A stretch of 64,000 bases of DNA. It comes from Saprospiraceae bacterium. Its GTDB lineage: Bacteria; Bacteroidota; Bacteroidia; Chitinophagales; Saprospiraceae. Location of the stretch: NCBI GenBank assembly GCA_016716185.1, contig JADJWV010000001.1, positions 62,001 through 126,000 of the forward strand, given 5' to 3'. Positions 1-9,471 of the stretch are shown one piece after another (the first letter of the stretch is position 1; each line of letters starts with the position of its first letter). Made by a program: the position numbers and the translations under genes. Below the pieces are notes generated by a model. It was not told where the DNA came from. It worked only from the letters and a program-made list of their open reading frames with translations, and made no database searches.

Positions 1-859
1 TTGCTATAGACATGGAGTGCCCGGGTGGAGTGCTCGTTATTCCGGGATCATCGCTCCAAAATTTAGCAATATCAGATTGTTCTGCAGTCACATTTAAGAC
101 CGCTATATAGACTTCATTGGCTTCTAAATAAAAGACACTTTTAGGATCTGTTGAATAGGTGGTAGGTTGAATAAGAAGATTATCACTGGCGTTCGAACTA
201 ACGAATGTTCGTACGTCTCCCCAATAAGGCTGTAAGGGCTTTTGATTAGGAGCTGTAGGTTCCCACTTGCCTGGTATATCTGGTACCGTATAATCCGGAA
301 AATTATTCAAATACGCTTCATCCTGATTGTCTGTTTTTGAATAGTTGTAGACTGCTTCAGCCACTTTTTTCCCAAAATCAACAGAACGATCAATAATGGT
401 CTGATCGGTTTCAGAAGATTGGGCAATGAAACTCTGCTCAAGCTGGTCAATAGCCAACTGATTTGCAGCTGAAGTCGTTTTAAATAAATTTTTCATCATG
501 TAGGCCATGGCTGCATTGGCAGACAGCCCCCAATCGTATTGCTGGTTGGCTTCTACCGCCGGTAAACCAGAGGCATTGAAATTTTGGATCAATCCGGCAT
601 ACGATACGTTTTCTTTTATTCCAGGGACGACAGATTCATACAAAGCAAGTGCAGCATATCCATAGGCTCTGGCCGCTACAGGGGGTGTAAATCCCGGAGT
701 CGTTTTGACGAGTTCACGCTGCAAAGTCACCCATTGAAGGGCAACATCTGCCGGATAATCGGAAGCCTGGTTGAGTATAAATGGCGTTGCGAGGTCTTCC
801 TTACAAGCCTGGAAGGTAAGCAGGAACCATCCCAGTATAACATAAATGATGTAGCGCAT
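1..859 (-). CDS. Vanadium-dependent haloperoxidase / PAP2-superfamily lipoprotein, 3' end outside window
   Basis: The reading frame runs from an ATG at 859 to the window edge, giving 286 residues of a longer protein. It opens with a lipoprotein signal peptide (hydrophobic stretch, then the lipobox FQAC at residues 16-19), so it is probably anchored in the outer or inner membrane facing the periplasm. Residues around 60-80 contain AARAYGYAALALYES, typical of the all-helical vanadium chloroperoxidase-like group of Bacteroidota, and just before the edge comes PPGHS with His281, which corresponds to the conserved histidine motif of the PAP2/haloperoxidase active site. The remaining active-site residues lie outside the window, so whether it is a haloperoxidase or an acid phosphatase cannot be decided. 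The assignment rests on these motifs and on overall pattern. Confidence 0.8.
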   Translation of the reverse strand, partial: MRYIIYVILGWFLLTFQACKEDLATPFILNQASDYPADVALQWVTLQRELVKTTPGFTPPVAARAYGYAALALYESVVPGIKENVSYAGLIQNFNASGLPAVEANQQYDWGLSANAAMAYMMKNLFKTTSAANQLAIDQLEQSFIAQSSETDQTIIDRSVDFGKKVAEAVYNYSKTDNQDEAYLNNFPDYTVPDIPGKWEPTAPNQKPLQPYWGDVRTFVSSNASDNLLIQPTTYSTDPKSVFYLEANEVYIAVLNVTAEQSDIAKFWSDDPGITSTPPGHSMSIA

Positions 860-969
860 AAACTTGATTTTCAACAAATATATAATCTTAAACCTCACTT
901 GTCAATAAAAAATCGCAATATTTTAGAACTCACAAGTGCAGGTTGATGCATGTTGTTTTTATATAATAT

Positions 970-1010
970 AAAAAAACCCGATGCTCAGTACTGTATTCAT
1001 TGGCACCGGG
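970..1010 (-). terminator. Rho-independent terminator of the 1035-1430 lipoprotein gene
   Basis: On the minus strand an 8-bp stem (CCCGGTGC with GCATCGGG, one G-T pair) is followed by seven T residues. It starts 25 bases after the stop codon of the small lipoprotein gene. Confidence 0.75.
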
Positions 1011-1034
1011 TGAATCTCGTTCGTTGACCTTTTA

Positions 1035-1430
1035 TTAATTCGGTTTCAAACTTCCTTTAAATTCGTAATTGATGTTATCCTGGCCCTCCTTTCTCCAGAC
1101 AAATTTTCCCTCAATTGTGTTTTGAGAATAACTTCCTTCGAAATCGATCTCGCCTTCAGACTCACTTTTGGTGGTACATTTAAAGCTCAGTTTTCCATTA
1201 ACCAATTCCACTGTATAAGGCGCAGGACTAAATCCATATTGATGGCATGCTTCTGAATCCATCTGACCATTTGCAAATGAAACCACATCCGGATCTTGCT
1301 TGTCTGGTTTACCTACTTCCCAGGCACCAATCTGAAATGTTTTACCATCCAGACTTTCGGCTTGTTTTTGAGTACAGGACAACAGACTTAATACCAGCAG
1401 ACTTGTTAATAAATGAAATACTTTTTTCAT
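1035..1430 (-). CDS. Small secreted lipoprotein of unknown function
   Basis: A 131-residue protein starting MKKVFHLLTSLLVLSLLSC, a clean lipoprotein signal with the lipobox LLSC. An in-frame ATG four codons upstream (1442) would add MIVI; the MKK start is preferred because it gives the canonical charged n-region. The mature part is short, rich in beta-type alternation and has two further cysteines (EACHQYG and FKCTT) that could form a disulfide. I do not recognise the family. It sits in a run of four minus-strand genes that are separated by gaps too large for tight coupling, and it has its own terminator downstream. Confidence 0.75.
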   Translation of the reverse strand: MKKVFHLLTSLLVLSLLSCTQKQAESLDGKTFQIGAWEVGKPDKQDPDVVSFANGQMDSEACHQYGFSPAPYTVELVNGKLSFKCTTKSESEGEIDFEGSYSQNTIEGKFVWRKEGQDNINYEFKGSLKPN

Positions 1431-1458
1431 AATCACAATCATTTAAATTTTATTAAAG

Positions 1459-1833
1459 TTACCGTTTTCTAGAAACTTCAACAACAATGGCTTTGATGGT
1501 GTTTTGGGTTAAGTTCCTTGCAGAGTGCCCTTCTGAGGGGAACACACCTCCAAAACCGCTTTGAAACTCCAGCGTCTCCTTTTTTCCGTCGGCATGGGTG
1601 ATCTCAAGTATACCCGGAGTTAATACATAAACAGCATGATCCGGATGTTTATGAAAGGCAGCTGACTCACCGGGTTCGAATTCGATCTCAAACAACCGTA
1701 TTCCAAGCGTATCCGAAATTAGTTTGTAAACATTAGGAGCCGCTTTCGCAACATCCTGTGCTTTCAATTCGATACCAACTGACGATAAACAAAGTACAAA
1801 AACAGGCAATAGAAATTTAAATACATTTTTCAT
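1459..1833 (-). CDS. Secreted cupin-domain protein
   Basis: A 124-residue protein with a signal peptide (residues 1 to about 25, ending KAQD) followed by a single cupin fold. The first cupin motif is visible as EPGESAAFHKHPDHAVYVL, with the metal-binding histidines, and the second as GFGGVFPSEGHSARN with another histidine. Such short single-domain cupins usually bind a metal ion; their substrate cannot be told from sequence. Export to the periplasm is inferred from the signal peptide. It lies 28 bases upstream of the small lipoprotein gene in the transcription direction and could be co-transcribed with it. Confidence 0.8.
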   Translation of the reverse strand: MKNVFKFLLPVFVLCLSSVGIELKAQDVAKAAPNVYKLISDTLGIRLFEIEFEPGESAAFHKHPDHAVYVLTPGILEITHADGKKETLEFQSGFGGVFPSEGHSARNLTQNTIKAIVVEVSRKR

Positions 1834-1925
1834 AACTTAATTTATTTTAATGACATTATTAATAAAATCTTTTTATTGAATCTTACTTCAATATGTATAA
1901 CCATTTGGAAGTTATGGCATTCCAA

Positions 1926-2222
1926 CTACATCTCAATTTCTTTGAGTATTTCCCGCGATGAACTTTCCACAAATGGCTTAAATGTTGCATACCAGTTTTT
2001 CCAATTGGGTTTTTGCATTTCATTAAACATGGCATTTTCATATTCGCTTAATGACGAAAACCGTGCTTCGAGTATGAGTCGATAAGCATCACCGGTAAAA
2101 TCGCTTAAGATCCTGAATGATGCTGGTTCAAACAACTTTTCTTCAAAAGCCTTTTTAAGCGTTTGACTAGCCTCCTTGAACATACCAAATTTCAATCTGA
2201 ATGTGTCTCTAACGATGAACAT
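1926..2222 (-). CDS. Small dimeric alpha-beta barrel (NIPSNAP-like) protein
   Basis: The open frame reaches back to 2279, but the ATG at 2222 (MFIVRDTFRLKFG) is the likelier start because the added residues are low in family character and the beta strand VRDTFRLKFG is the usual first strand of this fold. The 98-residue product has the pattern strand, helix (MFKEASQTLKKAFEE), strand pair (RILSDFTG, YRLILEARF), helix (LSEYENAMFNEM) expected of ferredoxin-like dimeric barrels such as NIPSNAP proteins. Function unknown; it is probably cytoplasmic. The fold assignment is pattern-based. Confidence 0.65.
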   Translation of the reverse strand: MFIVRDTFRLKFGMFKEASQTLKKAFEEKLFEPASFRILSDFTGDAYRLILEARFSSLSEYENAMFNEMQKPNWKNWYATFKPFVESSSREILKEIEM

Positions 2223-2405
2223 AAGTTTGTTTTTTAATGATACAAAGATTGGGTGACTTTTAGTTCGGGGCAATCCCATGTATATGGGAATTTGGATTAG
2301 CCAAATGGAGATTGCCTGCCAGTATGCTACCGCAAAGAAACGGGCTCAATGGAACAAGAATAAAGTTGTATTGGTCTAAGAAATGGGTTCACTTCTTCAG
2401 ATGAT

Positions 2406-3041
2406 TCATAATCCCGGGCGAAATACTTTGGCAGCCGCCTCAGTGGCAGAATGTACCTGGAGCTTTTCGTAGATCTTCTTGATATGAGATCGTACGGTTT
2501 CGACGGAGACAAAACACTTGTCAGCAATCATTTTATAACTGTGGCCGGTTGTAAGTAACTCTAAAACCTCCATTTCTCTTGGGGTAAGTCCAAATTCATC
2601 TGAAGGCTTGACATTTTTCTTTTGAAATGCCTCGATAACTTTACGGGCTATGCTGGAAGTCATAGGAGCACCTCCACTGAGTACATCCCTGATGGCATCA
2701 GGAATTAATTTCAATTCTGTACTTTTCAAAAGATAACCTGAAGCACCATTGCAAATGGCTTCCATAATTTTATCGTTATCTTCAAAAACTGTGAGCATGA
2801 TAACGGGTATTTGCTTATTCAGAATTCTGACTCTTTTCAAACCTTCCAGGCCATCAACACCATTCATCGAAATATCCATGAGCAATACAGATGGATCAAA
2901 TGATTTTAAATGTTCTGTGATGTGATTGCAGTTTTCAAACGTTCCGCAAACCTCAAAATCCTCAACCCAATTAAGCAAATCTTTCAGAGACTGCCTGTAG
3001 TATTCATGATCTTCATAGATGAGGATTCTTATTTTTTTCAT
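2406..3041 (-). CDS. NarL/FixJ-type response regulator
   Basis: A 211-residue two-component response regulator. The receiver domain (about 1-120) has the acidic pair E10-D11, the phosphoacceptor D56 in LLMDIS, the conserved T in MLTVFED and K in YLLKSTE. A LuxR/GerE helix-turn-helix follows (about 148-205) with the hallmark LTPREMEVLELL and VSVETVRSHIKKIYEKL. It is encoded 109 bases downstream of the sensor kinase gene on the same strand, so it is the obvious partner. Phosphotransfer from the kinase would switch DNA binding. Targets are not visible; the nearby minus-strand cupin and lipoprotein genes are possible candidates only by position. Confidence 0.93.
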   Translation of the reverse strand: MKKIRILIYEDHEYYRQSLKDLLNWVEDFEVCGTFENCNHITEHLKSFDPSVLLMDISMNGVDGLEGLKRVRILNKQIPVIMLTVFEDNDKIMEAICNGASGYLLKSTELKLIPDAIRDVLSGGAPMTSSIARKVIEAFQKKNVKPSDEFGLTPREMEVLELLTTGHSYKMIADKCFVSVETVRSHIKKIYEKLQVHSATEAAAKVFRPGL

Positions 3042-3150
3042 TATTCAAAAATATGGAAAATATTCAAAAGGTTTTCAATTTAAACTCCAGAAGGAATTAC
3101 AGGTTTACAATTTAACTGTTCCCATTGCGTAGCTTAAAAAAAGATCTATC

Positions 3151-6100
3151 CTATCCATTTTCCTTTTCCGATAAACTGATTTTTATTTTTGTACCATTTC
3201 CTATAGAAGTATCCAAATGAAATTCTGCACCCAAATCATCCAAGCGGCTTTTCATATTTTTTAATCCATTTCCCAGTTTAGCAGTGGTCGGGTCGAAACC
3301 GATCCCGTTGTCATTAATTTCCAAAACAATTTTATGCTGTGAAATCGAAAAAAGGATAGAACAATATCCCGCTTTTGAATGCTTGGCAATGTTGTTGAGA
3401 ATCTCTTTATAGACCATTAAAAAATCCTTCCTGACATCCAGGGGTATTGCTTTTCCTGAAAATTGACCGTTTACTTCAAACTTAAAAGGTATTTGGGCTG
3501 CTTCTAAAAACTGAGAAGCATACAATCGCATGCGATCAGTCAATTTTTCAATTGAATCGTTTACCGGTTGCAGAGACCAAATGATCTCACTCATCATTTC
3601 CATGGAAGACTTGGAAGCATGTTGAATGCGTTCCAGGAATTTTTCCCGCAATGGATTGTCCATGGAACTTTCCAGCATCATCTTACTCGTTAATTGAATT
3701 CCACTAATGCTGGATCCCACCTCGTCGTGAAGATCCCTGGCAATTCTAAGGCGCAATTGCTGGATTCGCCTGGCTTCCAGAAATTTTATACGCAGGTAAA
3801 TTATGCTTATCGCAAGTATAATACCAAAGATCGAAATTATAAAATACTGCGATTTCCAAAATGGAGGAAGAACGCTTAAAATAAGACGGTCTTTACTTTC
3901 AAACCACTGGCCATCGTAATTTGCAGCTTTCATCCGGAGCACATACTCACCCCCTTTCAAATTTGTAAAATGCACTTCCGATCTGTTTCCGGTATAGATC
4001 CAATCATCGTTTAAGCCCTCGAGTTTATAGGCATAGTTCATCCGGCTGTTGTTTGTAAAATCAATAGCCACAAAATCTACCGAAAATATATTTTGCCGGT
4101 AATTTATTTCCACAGGAATCAATTGACCATTCAGACGATTTAAAGGAACATCTTTCCCATAAATCTGAAGATTGGTTATATAGATTTCAGTTGTTTGCTT
4201 ATTTCTATCGAGCATCGTAGGGTTGCTGATGCTGATTTTACTATGGGTTGAGAAAAGCACTCGGCCATTTTTACTCAGGCAGCTTGCTCCTTCCATCCGG
4301 TTTCCTGCAAGTCCGTCCATTTGCGAGAATACCCGGAAACTTCCATCGCTTTGATTAAAATAACACAATCCCCTGCTGGTTGCAAGCCACAAATTTTCCT
4401 TGTCATCAGCGGTGATGGAAGATATGTGATTTGCGGGCAATCCTTCATGCGTGGTAAAAGTTCGAAATCTGAAATTCTTTACATCCAAACGAGAAAGCCC
4501 GTTTTCTGTGGCGATCCATATCATGCCATCTCTGTCTTCATACAGGTCGAAAATGCTGTTATCGGGAAGGGTATTACTTTCCTTTTTCGAATGTTTGAAA
4601 TATGTGAATCGATTTTGAACCGTATTCAACATACTGAGTCCGCTGTTTTGAGATCCCAGCCAAATATTTCCCTTGCGGTCCAGCAACATGCAAAATATGG
4701 TATTATCCTGTATGCTCTGATCCCCCGATAGGGAGTTGTACCGGAAATTAATACAAGAATTCCCATCCAAAGAAATTCTGAATAATCCCTCCGATGAAGT
4801 CGCAATCCAAAAGTAACCTCTCGGATCAAAGATTAATTTTCTGGCAGAACTGAAAAAACAAGGCTCTTTGATTTGCAGCTGGCGGCATTGGGCTGTTCTC
4901 CTGTTGTAAATCAATATCGAATGATGAAGCAAAATAAAAAGCGAATCTCCGGCTTCGTGCAATTCATATACACGTTGCCCTAATTCGCAACTCGTATTTT
5001 TGCCAAACCTCAGAATGTGTTCAATTTTACCTTGCTCCAAATGCATCTTCATTAAACCCAGACCGGGTACTGTAATAAAAAAACTTTTTCCATCAGCCTG
5101 ACTCTGGTCTTCATGTATTTGGTAAGGCATTCTGTACACCGATTTTTCATCGCTGAGCACAGGAATGTCGATGGTTGTAAACCTGTGGGAACTTCTGTCG
5201 TAACGGTTCAAACCATTATTACTGGCAACCCAGATGATTCCGTCTTTCGCAATCAGGATATCCTGGATATAATCATCCAAAAGACTGAATCCGTTTTCAG
5301 GATCGTGCTTAAGTTGATTTACAAATTTCTGAGTGGAAGGTCGGAACCAAAAGACTCCTGCACCAAATGTTCCAACCCACCAAAGGTCTGGCTCGACGAT
5401 TCCTAAAGATGTTACAATATTAGCTCTGATATCAGTGCTGAATTTATTTTCAAAATGAAGAATGCTCGATTGTAAACCAGGATTTGTAGTGATGAGGTTT
5501 AAACCACCCATCCAGGATCCAAGCAAGATGGTATCCTGGGCTAGGGGTACAATAATCCTGCTGGTCGTTGTGCTGGCGATTTTTTTTGAAACAGGAGAAT
5601 GTACTTCCATAATTTGTATATGGTTTGTGCATAGATCCAGGACATAAACCGTACTTTGATTAGTCCCGATAAACAAATGATCATTTTCATCTGCATAAAC
5701 AGACTTCAGTGCAATGGAAGGATCATTGGAAACAAAAAAAGATTGAATTGAATGCCCACCATCCAACAATAAATGGACTTTAGTTTTGGTGGAAAACCAA
5801 ACTCTGTTTTGCTTATCGACATGCAAAGCATGCACTCTGAACAGATCGAGCGATTCAATATTATCCGGTAAATCAATTCTGAAGAACCGGTCTACTCTGT
5901 AATCGTAATAACACAAACCTCCATTGGTAGCCACCCATATCCGGTTGGTGCGATCCACCTTGAGATCATTGACTATATCGTTGACCAGACTTGATGGATC
6001 GTTTCTATCGCTTTGAAATCTTTTTATTTTTCTTCCATCATACTTTGCCAGTCCATCTGCTGTTCCCAGCCAAATAAACCCCATACTGTCTTGAACAATT

Positions 6101-6255
6101 TTCCGCACGGGACATGGAACTCCCTGCATCTCCGAAATTCTTTCAAAAGGAACTGAGCCGGATTGTGCATGAATTGAAATTCCACAAAATAAAAGGCTGT
6201 AGATGATAAAGAAGATCGTGCATTTTCCTTTTATTTTTGAAAGCATAGGTAGCAT
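3151..6255 (-). CDS. Two-component propeller sensor histidine kinase (Y_Y_Y, HisKA_3, HATPase)
   Basis: A 1034-residue membrane sensor kinase. After a signal peptide (about 1-31, ending IHAQ) the periplasmic part carries many two-component-regulator propeller repeats, visible as recurring GxIWLGT/WVAT and NGLxRYD motifs between residues 40 and 690. A Y_Y_Y domain follows (about 700-780, with YAYKLEGLNDDW), then one membrane helix near 795-815. The cytoplasmic part has a HisKA_3 dimerisation domain with ARDLHDEVGSSISG (phosphoacceptor His near 842) and a HATPase domain (EILNNIAKHS, NDNGIGFD, GNGLKNM). In other Bacteroidota this architecture senses carbohydrates or other extracellular ligands; here the ligand is unknown. 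It is paired with the response regulator at 2406-3041. Confidence 0.93.
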   Translation of the reverse strand: MLPMLSKIKGKCTIFFIIYSLLFCGISIHAQSGSVPFERISEMQGVPCPVRKIVQDSMGFIWLGTADGLAKYDGRKIKRFQSDRNDPSSLVNDIVNDLKVDRTNRIWVATNGGLCYYDYRVDRFFRIDLPDNIESLDLFRVHALHVDKQNRVWFSTKTKVHLLLDGGHSIQSFFVSNDPSIALKSVYADENDHLFIGTNQSTVYVLDLCTNHIQIMEVHSPVSKKIASTTTSRIIVPLAQDTILLGSWMGGLNLITTNPGLQSSILHFENKFSTDIRANIVTSLGIVEPDLWWVGTFGAGVFWFRPSTQKFVNQLKHDPENGFSLLDDYIQDILIAKDGIIWVASNNGLNRYDRSSHRFTTIDIPVLSDEKSVYRMPYQIHEDQSQADGKSFFITVPGLGLMKMHLEQGKIEHILRFGKNTSCELGQRVYELHEAGDSLFILLHHSILIYNRRTAQCRQLQIKEPCFFSSARKLIFDPRGYFWIATSSEGLFRISLDGNSCINFRYNSLSGDQSIQDNTIFCMLLDRKGNIWLGSQNSGLSMLNTVQNRFTYFKHSKKESNTLPDNSIFDLYEDRDGMIWIATENGLSRLDVKNFRFRTFTTHEGLPANHISSITADDKENLWLATSRGLCYFNQSDGSFRVFSQMDGLAGNRMEGASCLSKNGRVLFSTHSKISISNPTMLDRNKQTTEIYITNLQIYGKDVPLNRLNGQLIPVEINYRQNIFSVDFVAIDFTNNSRMNYAYKLEGLNDDWIYTGNRSEVHFTNLKGGEYVLRMKAANYDGQWFESKDRLILSVLPPFWKSQYFIISIFGIILAISIIYLRIKFLEARRIQQLRLRIARDLHDEVGSSISGIQLTSKMMLESSMDNPLREKFLERIQHASKSSMEMMSEIIWSLQPVNDSIEKLTDRMRLYASQFLEAAQIPFKFEVNGQFSGKAIPLDVRKDFLMVYKEILNNIAKHSKAGYCSILFSISQHKIVLEINDNGIGFDPTTAKLGNGLKNMKSRLDDLGAEFHLDTSIGNGTKIKISLSEKENG

Positions 6256-7001
6256 AGCGTTTTCAAATGTATTTCTTTTAGACCGGAACCAGAAATTAAT
6301 TGCCGACTTTTAGGCATTAAGACTTTTGGACCTTTCGACATTTTGGCTTTGAAGCTTCCAGCTTCAAGCTCCATAATAATCACTCTGCACTTTGAATTTT
6401 GCTCTATAAACTCTTCGCTTTTCGCTTTAAGCTTTAAGCTTTAAGCTCCAAAATAATCTCTCTGCACTTTGCTCTATTGATATTTCGCCCCTACGGGGCT
6501 GGATTTATGATATTTCCATTCTCTATTGACATTCCACCCCTACGGGGCTGGAATTTGGTTAAATTAATGATCCTGTAATCTTTATGTTAATCTCAATTTT
6601 CTTCCCGACATAAAGGTGATATATTTCTATTTCAGCAATTTCATGTCGGGACACAATTCTCTATTAATATGTCACCCCTACGGGGCTGGATTTATGTTAT
6701 TTCCATTCTCTATTAATATGTCGCCCCTATGGGGCTGGGCTTATGATATTTCCATTCTCTATTAATATGTCGCCCCTACGGGGCTGGTTTTTTTATTCTG
6801 CATTATCCATTGCTCCTTGCTTTACGCTTATCGCTTTGAGCTTTTCGCTTTAAGCTTCAAGTTCCACAATAATCACTCTGCACTTTGAATTTTGCTCTAT
6901 AAACTCCTCGCTTTTCGCTTTAAGCTTTGCGCTTTAAGCTCCAAAATAACCTCTCTGCACTTTGAACTTTGCGTTTCGTTCTTCAGCTTTCATGTGTGTA
7001 T
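6256..7001. repeat. Intergenic palindromic repeat array, 'inverted' orientation
   Basis: No gene is present. Five copies of a GCCCCTACGGGGC-type palindrome lie near 6487, 6535, 6673, 6722 and 6771, several exactly 49 bases apart and joined by the same AT-rich linker. Between the second and third is a different palindrome (about 6602-6653) whose arms are TCCCGACAT and ATGTCGGGA. On both sides are degenerate stretches built from AGCTTTAAGC, TTTCGCTTTAAGC and CTCTGCACTTTG blocks. The whole region is the reverse complement, in order and content, of the array downstream of metH at 13614-14600. Confidence 0.85.
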
Positions 7002-8207
7002 CTAAATCTCAACTCCCCAATCCCTCAATAAATAATCCAACATTTGTGTAGGTTCATTTTTACTTTTGGCCAATTCCACTCCTTTTTTAACAAGTGAAAT
7101 CGCATCCGATTTTTTTCCATTGTGGTAAAGCATTCGGCCATAGTGAATGCAATATGTTTGATCTTTGCTTAAGGAATACGCTTGCTTTGCTGTTTTTTCA
7201 GCCAGAGACATGGTATTTTTGTCATCTTTAAAGTATTTGATGCAGCGCTGCCCGAGGTCTTTGAGTTTTGCAGGATCTTTTTTCGCAACTTTGTCAGCAT
7301 AGGCTTTTGCTGCCGTATTAAATTTTTCGACATTTCCTGTTTCACCGTAATAGTCAAGGCCGGTTGTCGCTTTAAATTCATCGTATCGCGATGGAATGTT
7401 TTTCATTTTTTCCTGAGCCTCTTCGAGAAGAGACTCATTTCTGTAATCCAATGCTTTTCGAACCGTGCGTTTACAGGCCTGATAAATTTTTGATTCGTAG
7501 ATCTCCAATGATTTCAATTCAACGATGGCTTTTTTATTTTGAACCAGGAAATCAAAGATGCGCGAATCTGCTTCTGTCGTTGCTTCCAAAATGATTTCCA
7601 GATTTTCTGATTTGCTCAGATCTGTCTGCGCCGATAAATATTCATTAGCAATGCGCAGGGAAGGTTTTCCAACCTGATTCAGCGACTTGATGTAAGCCAA
7701 CACCGTTGCGGGTTCGCGGTTGCCTGCTTCGTACAACTTCGCCCAGTCTCCCGAACGGTCAAATTTTTTCAGAGCAGCCCTCCCGAGTTCGATAAATGGT
7801 TCTGCAGGACGGGCCCCACCATCTGAATGAACCACTTTTCCATCAGATCCTAAATACAGAAATGTTGGATAGGATCTGACGCCGTATTTTTTGGACAATT
7901 CAGGACCTTCCCCTTTTTCCATGTCGACTTTGAGATTTATAAAATTAGCATTGTAGAATTCTCCAACGGCATCATCGGGGAATACATTGGATGACATTCG
8001 TCTGCATGGGCCACACCAGGTTGTATATGCATCCATAAAGACGAGTTTGCCTTCTTTCTCCGCTTTGGCTAGTGCTTCTTTAAAGGTACCATGGAAGAAA
8101 TCGATACCTTTCAATCCGCTGGGTTGCTCCTGGGCAAGGAGCTTGCTATCACAGGTATATACAAAACATAAGCAAATAACTACCATGAACGATGCGATGC
8201 TTTTCAT
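7002..8207 (-). CDS. Secreted thioredoxin-fold protein with C-terminal helical repeat region
   Basis: A 401-residue protein with an N-terminal signal (residues 1 to about 26; the sequence VYTC19 could also act as a weak lipobox). Residues 38-150 form a thioredoxin domain of the thioredoxin_7/DsbD-gamma type with the redox motif WCGPC (Cys65, Cys68) and the cis-proline region VRSYPTFLYLG. The remaining 250 residues are helical and lysine-rich and look TPR-like at the end (YCIHYGRMLYHNGKKSDAISLVKKG). It is probably a periplasmic thiol reductase or disulfide-handling protein; the partner is unknown. Its stop codon lies at the edge of the repeat array, and the start faces away from the aminotransferase gene. 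Confidence 0.88.
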   Translation of the reverse strand: MKSIASFMVVICLCFVYTCDSKLLAQEQPSGLKGIDFFHGTFKEALAKAEKEGKLVFMDAYTTWCGPCRRMSSNVFPDDAVGEFYNANFINLKVDMEKGEGPELSKKYGVRSYPTFLYLGSDGKVVHSDGGARPAEPFIELGRAALKKFDRSGDWAKLYEAGNREPATVLAYIKSLNQVGKPSLRIANEYLSAQTDLSKSENLEIILEATTEADSRIFDFLVQNKKAIVELKSLEIYESKIYQACKRTVRKALDYRNESLLEEAQEKMKNIPSRYDEFKATTGLDYYGETGNVEKFNTAAKAYADKVAKKDPAKLKDLGQRCIKYFKDDKNTMSLAEKTAKQAYSLSKDQTYCIHYGRMLYHNGKKSDAISLVKKGVELAKSKNEPTQMLDYLLRDWGVEI

Positions 8208-8295
8208 GTCTTCTCTTATTTTTACCGCAAATATGATTGAAATCCTCTTATTAAAGCTATTTTGAGTGGGTTGAATTCCCTTAAGAAAATTATAA

Positions 8296-9471
8296 ATGTT
8301 GATCAGGCGACAATTTCTTGAACTTATAAGTCAGACCAGTGAAATTCCACAGGGCTTCCAGATCTCCAGGGCTCAAGGTTGTTATCTATTCGACAAAAAA
8401 GGGGAATCTTACCTCGATTTGATCTCGGGCTTTGGAGTCAGTAATATCGGGCATGGTGTGCCTGAAGTTTTAGCAGCAATCCGGCATCAGTCACAAAATT
8501 ATCTTCACAGCAATGTTTATGGCGAACATATCCAGGAAACGCAGGTGAAGCTTGCCGAACGATTGGCCGATCTGCTGCCTCCGGATTTCAATAGTTTTTA
8601 TTTTCTAAATTCCGGTAGTGAAGCTGTGGATGCCGCGATCAAATTATCGAGACTCGCCACCGGAAGGCCTGAAATCGTCGTTTGCAGAAATGCCTATCAC
8701 GGCAGCACCATAGGAGCAGAATCTCTGAGGTCGGACGAAGCTCACCGAAATCACTTTCTTCCATTGATACCGGGAATCAGGTTTATCGACTTTGGAAATT
8801 TGGATGACCTGGACCAGATTAATCATCGCACTGCGGCAGTGCTCACCGAGTTCATTCAGGCTGAGGCAGGTGTACGCGAGGCCTCCGCATTATATTGGCA
8901 GGCTCTGCGCAATAGATGCTCGGGTTGTGGAAGTTTGCTCGTATTCGACGAAATTCAAACCGGAATGGGACGAACCGGAAAACTGTTTGCCTTTATGCAT
9001 TCAAAGATCAAACCGGACATCCTGCTGAGTGGAAAAGCACTGGGAGCCGGAATGCCACTTTCGGCAGTCATCTCAAACCGGAATTTGATGCAGCAACTTT
9101 TCAAAAAACTTCCATTGGCGCATATTTCTACGTTTGGAGGACATCCGGTGTCTTGCGCTGCCGGACTTGCAGGATTAAATTTTCTTCTATCAAATCAGCT
9201 GGTTGAAAAAGTTGAAGAACTTGGGCGCTGTTTTGAATCGCTGCTTGACCGTTCAAAATGGAAGGCAATTCGCAGGGCCGGCTTATTTATGGCTCTTGAT
9301 TTTCAAAGTAAAACAGAACTCTTTCATGCGATTGGTCAACTCTACCGGCACAGGATTCTGGCCGAAGGATTTTTATTTTCTCCATGCAGCCTGAGAGTAG
9401 CCCCACCTTTGTGCATTTCCGAAAAAGAACTTGCAGAAGTTGCCGAAAAAATCAACAATTTACCTTCCTAA
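8296..9471 (+). CDS. Class III PLP-dependent aminotransferase (acetylornithine/ornithine type)
   Basis: A 391-residue fold-type I aminotransferase. Visible signatures are GFGVSNIGHGVPEV near the N-terminus, the PLP phosphate-binding SGSEAVDAAIKL, NAYHGSTIGAES, the aspartate that contacts the pyridine ring in VFDEIQTGMGRTG, the Schiff-base lysine in LSGKALGAGMPL, and STFGGHPVSCAAGLA. Class III enzymes use an omega-amino donor such as ornithine, acetylornithine or GABA with 2-oxoglutarate. The sequence does not allow a choice, and no arginine biosynthesis genes are nearby, so argD is not assigned. It lies 458 bases ahead of metH in the same direction, but repeats separate them, so co-transcription is uncertain. 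Confidence 0.9.
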   Translation: MLIRRQFLELISQTSEIPQGFQISRAQGCYLFDKKGESYLDLISGFGVSNIGHGVPEVLAAIRHQSQNYLHSNVYGEHIQETQVKLAERLADLLPPDFNSFYFLNSGSEAVDAAIKLSRLATGRPEIVVCRNAYHGSTIGAESLRSDEAHRNHFLPLIPGIRFIDFGNLDDLDQINHRTAAVLTEFIQAEAGVREASALYWQALRNRCSGCGSLLVFDEIQTGMGRTGKLFAFMHSKIKPDILLSGKALGAGMPLSAVISNRNLMQQLFKKLPLAHISTFGGHPVSCAAGLAGLNFLLSNQLVEKVEELGRCFESLLDRSKWKAIRRAGLFMALDFQSKTELFHAIGQLYRHRILAEGFLFSPCSLRVAPPLCISEKELAEVAEKINNLPS